A DNA stretch of 64,000 bases from positions 20,678 to 84,677 of the forward strand of contig DAOOQQ010000015.1 of NCBI GenBank assembly GCA_035388825.1. The letters are read 5' to 3'. This document shows positions 50,306 through 58,400 of the stretch, piece after piece. Made by a program: the position numbers and the translations under genes. Numbering within the stretch: the first letter of the stretch is position 1; each line of letters opens with the position of its first letter. The notes beneath the pieces are model-generated. The model saw only the letters and a program-made list of their open reading frames with translations. It was not told the DNA's origin and searched no databases. Source of the stretch: MWAR01 sp035388825 (GTDB lineage: Bacteria; Muiribacteriota; Ozemobacteria; Ozemobacterales; Ozemobacteraceae).

Positions 50306-52203
50306 GCGGCGCGACAGAGCTCGTCCTGACTACGTTCGAGCCGGCCCTCGAAGAGCTGGCGAAGCGCGTCGACGCAGCCGCAGACCCTGCCGGCACCGTA
50401 CAGGCGGCGCTGGCGCTGTTCCAGGGAATCGCGGCCACGGCCCTTCTGCCGGGCGGGCTGCCCGGTTTTTCCGGTGATGCCGCGGTTTCGCGGTGGGACG
50501 GCGTGTTCGAGGACGGCCGGCTCCGGGTGATGCGGCCCGGCTACCAGTTTTCCGCCACCCTCGGTGTCGGAAGGCTCGAATCCGCCGTTCTCAACGGCCC
50601 CGCGGCCAACACCTGGACGATCCTGCGCAGCGAGAACGGTCTGCATGTCACCGTCGCCTCGCCCTCGGCCGGCACACTGCACGACCTGTTCATCGGGCTC
50701 ACCGGCGAGATCCGGGATGAGCGCGACATCGCGGGAAAACTCCGAAAGTTTCGGGAAGAACTCGACGAGATCAACCGCCGGCCGATCGACGCATTGCCTG
50801 ACGGAAAACCGGGCGCCGGGGCCGTCGGGGACTTGCTCGGCTCGGCCGCAGCAGGCGCCGCGGTGGCCGCCGCCGGGGCTGCCGCGGCGGCCGTCGCACG
50901 GGCCGTCTCGGCCCCGCCTTCTCCGCCGCCGGTGGCGCCGCCCCGCAAACCCGCCACGGCTCCCGCTCCCGCACGGCCTTCCGGCCCGCCCCCCGGCAAA
51001 GCCGCTCCGGGCGGCGCGCGAACGGACGCACGAACGCTCTCCCTCGCGCTCGATGACGGCCGCACCATCGCCGTCGAGACGTTCCCCGCACATCTCGGCC
51101 GGACGGACGAGACGGAGATCCGGCTCGACAGCAACCGCGTCAGTCGCCGCCACGCGCGATTCGACCGCGATGACGAAGGCTTCTGGCTCACCGATGAGGG
51201 CAGCGCGAACGGCACGTTCCGCAACGACACGAAGGTCTCCGCGCGCATCCGGCTCGAAAACGGCGACCGGCTGCGGTTCGCCGACATCCCCCTGACCGTC
51301 TCGATCACCGGCGGCGAAGCCCCGGCTGCCGGCATGGCCACGATTGCCTTCCAGGTGCCAGAAGCTCTGGCAGAGCGGCCGGCGCCTCCGCCCAAACCGT
51401 CGGCCAGAGGCCAGAGCGCCGCCGGGACAGCCCAGCCCCCCGTCGCGCCGCCGCCGAAGCCATCGGCACCTCCCGCCGCACGCCCCCCGGCCGCGCCCTC
51501 CTCCCGACCGCCGGCCGCACCGGCTCCCAAGCCCGTTGCACCGGCACCGCTGCCGCCTCTTCCCCCCGTTCCGGCCCGGGATTCGTCTCCCGAACCGGAT
51601 CGGCAGCAATCCGTCGGGGCAAAAAAGAAGCCCTGCCCGGCCTGCGGCCACCGCTGCCCTCCCGAAGCCTCGTTCTGCCGTGCCTGCGGTGCGCCTCTCA
51701 CGGAGGCGGCTCCGACGGCCTGCCCATCCTGCGGAGCCGGCCTGAAGCCCGAAGACACGTTCTGTCCCTCATGCGGCACATCGACGGCCCCGCAGACCGC
51801 CTCCCAAGCCCCGCAGGCCGCCCAGGCCGCGGCCGCCCCTTCCCTGAGCGGCATCGGCTTTCTGTTCGGGCTCCTTCTGACGGGCCAGGTCGTGATGATC
51901 GCGACCAACTCCTCGGTCGAGGTTCTGCTGCGCGAGCAGGTGATGATCCGACTCGCGGCCGGCTACGCGGCGGCGATCCTGGGCTTCCTCACCGGAACCC
52001 GGGGCGGTCTCCTGCGGCTCCTCACGCTGGCGAGTTCGGGCGGCTTCGTCTACATCGAGGGCCGGCGGCTGCTTCCCGTCATCGACATTCTCGCGAACTC
52101 CCCCGGGATGATCGGAACGCTCGCGCCGGCAATGGCCATCAACGTGGTGTTCCTGCTGGTTGCCCTCTGGATCTTCAAACGCGCCTGCCGGTTTTCGGGC
52201 TGA
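50302..52203 (+). CDS. FHA and double zinc-ribbon membrane protein
   Basis: The 633-residue protein has an N-terminal alpha/beta region (1-160) and an Ala/Pro-rich linker. An FHA domain (about 253-335) follows, with the phosphothreonine-binding signatures FPAHLGR, SRRHARF and DEGSANGTFRND. A second long Pro-rich linker leads to two zinc ribbons (CPACGHRC/CRACGAPL and CPSCGAGL/CPSCGTST; about 444-495) and about four membrane helices to the end. FHA domains bind phosphorylated Thr, so a Ser/Thr kinase should act on a partner; none is in this window. It overlaps the 1001-residue gene by four bases. Confidence 0.78.
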   Translation: MSGATELVLTTFEPALEELAKRVDAAADPAGTVQAALALFQGIAATALLPGGLPGFSGDAAVSRWDGVFEDGRLRVMRPGYQFSATLGVGRLESAVLNGPAANTWTILRSENGLHVTVASPSAGTLHDLFIGLTGEIRDERDIAGKLRKFREELDEINRRPIDALPDGKPGAGAVGDLLGSAAAGAAVAAAGAAAAAVARAVSAPPSPPPVAPPRKPATAPAPARPSGPPPGKAAPGGARTDARTLSLALDDGRTIAVETFPAHLGRTDETEIRLDSNRVSRRHARFDRDDEGFWLTDEGSANGTFRNDTKVSARIRLENGDRLRFADIPLTVSITGGEAPAAGMATIAFQVPEALAERPAPPPKPSARGQSAAGTAQPPVAPPPKPSAPPAARPPAAPSSRPPAAPAPKPVAPAPLPPLPPVPARDSSPEPDRQQSVGAKKKPCPACGHRCPPEASFCRACGAPLTEAAPTACPSCGAGLKPEDTFCPSCGTSTAPQTASQAPQAAQAAAAPSLSGIGFLFGLLLTGQVVMIATNSSVEVLLREQVMIRLAAGYAAAILGFLTGTRGGLLRLLTLASSGGFVYIEGRRLLPVIDILANSPGMIGTLAPAMAINVVFLLVALWIFKRACRFSG

Positions 52204-52221
52204 CTTCGTACCCTCCGCCGC

Positions 52222-52251
52222 TTGCAGGAATCCACCCCTGTCTGTTACACT
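52222..52251 (+). promoter_or_regulatory. Promoter of the 52336 gene
   Basis: TTGCAG (52222-52227) and TACACT (52246-52251) are 18 bases apart, leaving a leader of about 78 bases before the ATG with a GAGGAG site. Confidence 0.6.
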
Positions 52252-52335
52252 GAGTGCGTTCACAGGATCAGAAGCGAAACGAGAGATATCAGCGATTTCG
52301 CCGTTCGTGATAGAAACCGAGAGGAGAATTCATCC

Positions 52336-55269
52336 ATGCTCGATACCATTGAACTGTTCAACGGTCTGACCCGCCAGGAGCTGGAACAGATCGCCACGAT
52401 CACCGTCGCCGTGACGTACAACCGCGGCGAAGTGATCTTCCAGCAGGGCGACTTTTCCCGCGACTTCTACATCGTCAAGAGCGGACAGATCGAAGTGTCC
52501 GTTCGCGACATCTTCCAGGAACACAAAGTGGTCGCCGTTCTGAAGAATGGGGACTTCTTCGGGGAGATGGCCCTCTTCGACAAGGATTCCGCCCGTTCCG
52601 CGACCACCACGGCGCTTCAGCAGACGATTCTGCTCAAGATCCCCGGTCAGGATTTCGAGCGTCTGCTGCGCGAGAAGCCCTCGATCAGCTTCAAGCTGCT
52701 CGGCGCCCTCAGCCGGCGGCTGAAGACCGCGAACGTCTCGACCGTTCCCGTATCCGACAAGAAGCGTGAGGCGAAAGTCATCACGGTGGCCTCGGCCCGG
52801 AACGGCTACGGCAAGACGACGTTCTCCACGACCCTCGCCCACATGCTCGGCTCCGAGCTTCCCCGCAAGGTTCTGTACATCGATCTCGACGTGTATTTCG
52901 GCGACGGCACGTTCGTCATGGGCGTGTTCTCGCCAAAGTCGATCCTCACGTTCTTCGAATCGATCAAGACCGGCATCTCCGGCTGGGACGTCCTCGTGCG
53001 GCATCTCGTGCGGCACACCGACAACCTGTACAGCCTGCCCGCCCCGGGCGACTTCCTCGAGGGCGAGAAAGTGTCTGCCACTGACCTCGTCTCGTCGCTC
53101 AAGGTGTGCCGGCAGTATTTCGATTACCTCGTCATCGACACCGACAGCAGCGTCTCGGATCTGCTGCTGAACGCGATAGACCTGTCGGATCACCTGTTCT
53201 TCCTCGTCGACACCGCCGACGCCCTTGCGATCAAGAACAACGCCCGGTTCCTGCAGGGGATGGGCCACCTGAACATCAACGAGAACCGCGTCAACCTGCT
53301 CGTCACCCGCACCGAAGAGTCGTTCGATGCCGACAAGGTGAAGAAGCTGTTCAAATACCGGGTTCTCGGCGGCCTGCCCGAGTTCAAGAAGACCGTCATG
53401 GAGCACGGTCAGACGATGTATCAGCGGGGCCCGACCAGCCCCTACTGCAACGTCGTCCGGCTGCTGATCCGCACCGTCCTCCAGGAAACCGCGCTCCAGA
53501 CCCAGTCCCAGGGTGGGTTCATCTACCGGTTCCTCTTCGCCCCCGATAAGGGTGACCGCAAGGGTCAGCTGCCGGCGCTTCCCGAGATGCCGGTTTCGTG
53601 CGAGGTGCTTACCAGCATCAACGAGGAGTCCTGCGCTTCGCTGCTGAAATATGCTCGTGCAAATATAACGCACGGCAATCTCGAAAAGGCCCAGGCGGAC
53701 GTGATGCGTCTCGTGCCGCTCTGCCCCCGATCGAGCGCCGTGTATCAGATCCTCGGCGAGATCTTCACCCTCCAGAAGAACATCTCGATGGCCGTCGACG
53801 CGCTGAAGAAAGCGATCGAACTGGATTCCGAGAATCACATGGCCCTTGGCTACCTGGCCCACATTCTCTCCGACAACGAGATGCGTGACCGGGCCCTCAC
53901 GACGGTCCGCTCGAAGATCAGCTCGAATCCCGACTTCCCCGACCTGCACAACGACTGCGGCAAGCTGCTGTTCCAGTTCCGTCAGTATGAGGAGGCGATC
54001 CAGCAGTTCCGCAAGGCGCTCGAACTGAATCCGCAGTATGCCGAAGCGCGGCTATACATGGCGATGTGCATGGGCGAGAACAACGAGATCGAGGCCGCGA
54101 TCCGCGAGCTGATGAACATCAAGCCGAAAAACGTGCGGGTCTATTATCTGCTGGGCATCTACTTCAACAGCGCGGGTCAGTTCTACGAGTCGATGCAGGC
54201 ACTGTCGGTCGTCGAGAATCTCCAGAGCAACTACTTCGACGTCGCCGAGCGGCTCGCCACCCTGCGCGAGTATTTCGACAAGCTCAACAGCCTGCTGAAC
54301 ATGCACCAGGAGCTTCTCGACGCCCACCCGAACTACCCCGACCTGCACCTGAAGATGGGCAACCTGCTGATGATGGTCGGCCGGTACAAAGAGGCCGAGC
54401 AGAACTTCAAGGAAGCCCTCAAGCTGAACCCCGGTTACACCCTGGCCAGACAGAAGCTCGAAGCCCTGGCGAACATGCCCACCTACACCTCGGTGCTCAC
54501 GACCGAGCTCGAGCAGCAGCTTTCGGATGCCCGCCAGGGCAGCCAGCAGCCGTTCGACGTCGAGCTCCGGTTCGAGAAGCTGCCGGGGATCGAATCCGGC
54601 CGGAAGGGGCGTGTCGAGGCGTTCGCGGTGCGTCTGCGCAACCAGCGCGGCGGCCGTGAGATCACGATGCCCCTCTCCCTGGACAACCTGTCAGAAGGCA
54701 AGATCGTGATTCACTGCACCGGCCTCGGCCGCGTGATGCCCGACGATCTGCTGGTGCTCCAGATGGTCGAGGCGAAGACGAACGCCGTCGTCGCCAGCAT
54801 GCCGGCTCTCGTCACGGCGAACGATCTGTGGGCCGGCCGCCTGGTACTCGATCTGACCGGTGAACAGGCCCGCCTCTGGCACTACCCCGGCGCCGGCATC
54901 TCCGACGGCCTGGCCCTGCCGGTCCGCTACTTCTGCGTGAGCGTCCAGTCGCCGGCTCTCGCCCGGGGGCTGCGCGCCACGCCGCCCGTCTGGCGTGCCG
55001 AGCTGACGAACCCGAACACCAGCGCGAAGGCGACCGGCTACCCGAACCCCGACCAGTCGGAACTGGCCACCTTCACGCTCACCTCGTCTGACGGAAAAGA
55101 TGTCGTCCGCGTCTCCGATCGCATGCACCTGCGCATCTTCTCGGCCAACGGCCGCGAGGTCGTGGCGATGGACTTCACGATCCTCCAGGAGGACATCGAC
55201 GCGTTCTGCAAGACGATCGCCGTGAACAACCTCCCCCAGATCGAGGAGCTCGCCTCCGAAGCCCAGTAA
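52336..55269 (+). CDS. cNMP-binding, CpaE/MinD-like ATPase and TPR fusion protein
   Basis: This 977-residue protein joins parts usually kept apart. Residues 1-125 form a cyclic-nucleotide-binding domain (FQQGDFSRDFYIVKSGQIEV, with FGEMALFDKDSARSATTTA as the phosphate cassette; the family's PxxRSA-type Arg is present). Residues about 148-400 form a MinD/ParA-like ATPase resembling pilus protein CpaE: the Walker A region reads SARNGYGKTTFSTTLA, with Arg at the deviant-Walker Lys position, then VLYIDLDVYFGDG. About 430-720 has TPR units (YEEAIQQFRKALELNPQYAE, YKEAEQNFKEALKLNPGYTL), and 725-977 is a beta-rich unknown domain. There is no signal peptide. It lies directly before the pseudopilin operon, and a strong terminator follows it. 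Confidence 0.82.
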   Translation: MLDTIELFNGLTRQELEQIATITVAVTYNRGEVIFQQGDFSRDFYIVKSGQIEVSVRDIFQEHKVVAVLKNGDFFGEMALFDKDSARSATTTALQQTILLKIPGQDFERLLREKPSISFKLLGALSRRLKTANVSTVPVSDKKREAKVITVASARNGYGKTTFSTTLAHMLGSELPRKVLYIDLDVYFGDGTFVMGVFSPKSILTFFESIKTGISGWDVLVRHLVRHTDNLYSLPAPGDFLEGEKVSATDLVSSLKVCRQYFDYLVIDTDSSVSDLLLNAIDLSDHLFFLVDTADALAIKNNARFLQGMGHLNINENRVNLLVTRTEESFDADKVKKLFKYRVLGGLPEFKKTVMEHGQTMYQRGPTSPYCNVVRLLIRTVLQETALQTQSQGGFIYRFLFAPDKGDRKGQLPALPEMPVSCEVLTSINEESCASLLKYARANITHGNLEKAQADVMRLVPLCPRSSAVYQILGEIFTLQKNISMAVDALKKAIELDSENHMALGYLAHILSDNEMRDRALTTVRSKISSNPDFPDLHNDCGKLLFQFRQYEEAIQQFRKALELNPQYAEARLYMAMCMGENNEIEAAIRELMNIKPKNVRVYYLLGIYFNSAGQFYESMQALSVVENLQSNYFDVAERLATLREYFDKLNSLLNMHQELLDAHPNYPDLHLKMGNLLMMVGRYKEAEQNFKEALKLNPGYTLARQKLEALANMPTYTSVLTTELEQQLSDARQGSQQPFDVELRFEKLPGIESGRKGRVEAFAVRLRNQRGGREITMPLSLDNLSEGKIVIHCTGLGRVMPDDLLVLQMVEAKTNAVVASMPALVTANDLWAGRLVLDLTGEQARLWHYPGAGISDGLALPVRYFCVSVQSPALARGLRATPPVWRAELTNPNTSAKATGYPNPDQSELATFTLTSSDGKDVVRVSDRMHLRIFSANGREVVAMDFTILQEDIDAFCKTIAVNNLPQIEELASEAQ

Positions 55270-55284
55270 TCCCTGCCCCGTCCC

Positions 55285-55319
55285 GAAGCCCCCGGCGGTC
55301 TCCGCCGGGGGCTTCTTAT
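55285..55319 (+). terminator. Strong intrinsic terminator after the 52336 gene
   Basis: GAAGCCCCCGGCGG and CCGCCGGGGGCTTC form a perfect 14-base stem with loop TCT (55299-55301), followed by TTAT. It separates the ATPase gene from the pseudopilin operon. Confidence 0.88.
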
Positions 55320-55369
55320 CGACAGGAATCATCCTTTTCCCGATTGTGGCAGCGAAAAGGATTTCGGGG

Positions 55370-55375
55370 TACAAT
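55370..55375 (+). promoter_or_regulatory. Probable -10 box of the pseudopilin operon
   Basis: TACAAT lies 37 bases before the ATG at 55412. The nearest -35-like TTGTGG (55344-55349) is 20 bases away, longer than ideal. Confidence 0.4.
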
Positions 55376-55411
55376 GAAAACAGAGAGGTCGCATACAGAG
55401 GGAGTCAGGCG

Positions 55412-58400
55412 ATGCATACGATGATAAACTGGCTGCTGGCAAAGGTTCGTGCCGTTTCGCGCAGAATGAGAAGGAGTTCGGTCCAGGCCAGACGCTCGGG
55501 GGTCACGCTGGCAGAAGCGCTCGTCCTGATCATCGTCGCGGGAAATTTGATGGTTCCCGTCATTGGCACGCTCCACAACGGTATCGAGCGTACCAATAAA
55601 TACGCCCACCAGGACCGCATGCGCACCATCGCCCAGGGAGAGATGTCCCGCATCCTCACCGAAGCATCATTCATGCGCCTTCCCGTGGTCGGCTACGTCG
55701 CAACCAAAACCTGGCCCATCAACGACCCCGATCCCATCGCGACCTATGTCATGGAAGTCGAGACCCTCGAAAACATTCAGCTCGCGACGCTCACCTCGAC
55801 CATCACCGGCGATTTCCCCGATCCCGACAACGTCGTGGGCACCCAGCCGTCGAATCTCAAGGCGGTCGTGATCACCGTCACCAACGTCTCGGATGGAGAA
55901 GATCCCGCCAATCCGATGCAGATCCGCATGTTTTCGATGGTGGCGATCCCCCGGTCGTTCAATCCGAACCGCATCTACATCTCCGACAAAGACAATATCT
56001 GCATCTATGCCATCGACCCGAAAACACGTAACGTCGTCGAGACGTTCCCCCTTCCCAGGCAGAATCCTAACATCTCGGCGAGCAACAACAAATCATCGCG
56101 CCCAGGCAACATTGCCGTCCATCCGAACACAAACTGGATACTGACTCAGCGTGAACAGACCCTCCTCTGGACGAATGTCGCGATCCTCTCCCCCACTCGT
56201 CGTTCTTCATACCAAGCCTATGCGACCTCGTCGACGTTTCTTGTTGATCCCACCGACAACGAGGAAGTTCGCAAAGATCGCGGAGTGGCGTTCCGCCCCG
56301 ACGGCCGGTTCTGTTATGTGACCTCACACGCTCCGACCTGCGTGTCGATTTTTTCCGTGCCTGAAACGCTTCCTGCATCCCTCACCTTTCAGAGATCTCT
56401 GACGACGGGCGGGGATAAGATCACCGATCTCCAGGTCGGAGAAGACGGATATTTATATATTGGTGATTACAGCTATGGCAGCAAGTGTTTCCGCCGGCTG
56501 AACATGTATGCACCTCCGGCCCAGGCCGTTCTGGAAGATTTCGATGTGAAACCCAACAAGGAACCGATCGCCGCCTGCACTTCCCGTGATGGTCGCGATG
56601 TCTACGCGGTCTGGAAGGGTGGCATCGTCACCGTTTCCTCCTCCACAATCACCACGGGCTGGGCATCGGCCACGATTTCCGTCCCGACCTCCCTCGGGGA
56701 AGACCTTCAGGACATCCAGATCACGGGAGACAACGCAATCGCCGTCGTCACATCGAAGAAGGGCGGCGGAAACACACGAATATATGGTCTCGCCCTCCCC
56801 ATGCAACCGAGCAAGATCACCACCTGGAGTGTTCCGAACCAGCTTGCATTCCCGGGAAGCGGAGAAGTCACGAACCAGGCCGTTCTCAGCCCGACCATGA
56901 ATGAAATCTGGGTGGATCGCAAATCGGCAGGCGTCATCTATGCCATCGATGGTGACGGTCTCGCGGCGGGTTCTTATACGACCGCCATCGCCAGCGACCG
57001 CGTGATCACGTTTCTTCCGAATGGAGATGCCGGATGCGTTGCGGCAAAACCGCCGGAACTCGTTGCCGTCGGCTGTTCAGGGGTGAACTCGATCGAGCTC
57101 ATAGACCCATATTCCAAAATCCATTACGAGGATCTCCGGCAGAGTGCTTATTACGGAAAACCGGTCCATCTGGCTTTCGACGGCACGGGAAGCCGCCTCA
57201 GCGCCTGCTACGATCTGTATTCCACTCTCCCCACCGAGCATGACGTATTCAATCAGAAGCGGCTCGCCGACATCGACCCGGAAGCCTGGGGCACCACCAA
57301 TCAGCGCAAGCCCACACACCACATCTACTATCAGAACGGCGGACGTCTGATCCAGAAATACGGCACCGTCGTCAGCTCCAACGGCTATATCTCCATCGAC
57401 AAGACCGGGGTGAAGCGTGCCGACGAGGATTTCGCCCTCACGGCCTCGATGAGCGATGTCGTCGCCCTCAACGACGGGGGAGCGCTCGTTCTGATGACCA
57501 ACACCACCGACGGCTGGACCCGCCTCGACCGCATCGGCCCCGACGCCACCATCTGGACCCGCTGGGACAGCCGCTTCGACGGTTTCCCCACCCATGGCGC
57601 CACCCGCATGGCCGTCAGCCCCGACGACAGCCTGCTGGCCTTCTATGTCCCACCAATCGGGGGCAATCCCGAGCAGGTTCAGATGTTCGATCTTCGAACG
57701 AACGATTTCGGCAAACTGACACAACAGAATGGTTTGATTTCTGAAGTCCGCAACTCAACAAGCGGTAGATTCGATGTGACTCCGTATATCACACACAATT
57801 CATCGACCTTGTCTGCCACCAACCGGCCGATCATCGAGGCATTCACTGCCAATGATTCAATTTCGGCATTTCAAAATTATCCGGCAAACTTTTGGGATCA
57901 AACGGGCTATCGATTTCGTGGTCACGCACAACGGTATTTCGGATATTTTCAGCCGGGCAATTACTCCATAAGCACACTCGGTGGTCAGTATTGTAATTAT
58001 TTCCGACTGTTTTTGGACAGCACCGTCCAATGGGTGGCCTGGAATGTCAATGTCGGGTATCCGTTTTATCAAGTCCCAGCCGCGTTCACAACTGGCCATT
58101 CCACTTCTTTCCAGATGGACAGCAGCGATCAGGCAAACGACGACATCATCGGCGCGGTGTTTTTCTCGATCAACCCTGCCGATCCGGCACCCACGAACTC
58201 GACGAATGATGGGACAACCGTCACGGGGCTTACCGCTGGAGACTGGAAACGCACTCCGTCATCCCTCTTTCGGCCACTTCGGTTCACACCACAGAATATC
58301 GGAACATGGGTAAATCCCACGACGAACACGAACCCCAATCGGATTTTCATGACTTATTCCCGGGATGTCGCCTCGCCGACCCTGTGGGTGTTCAACGCCG

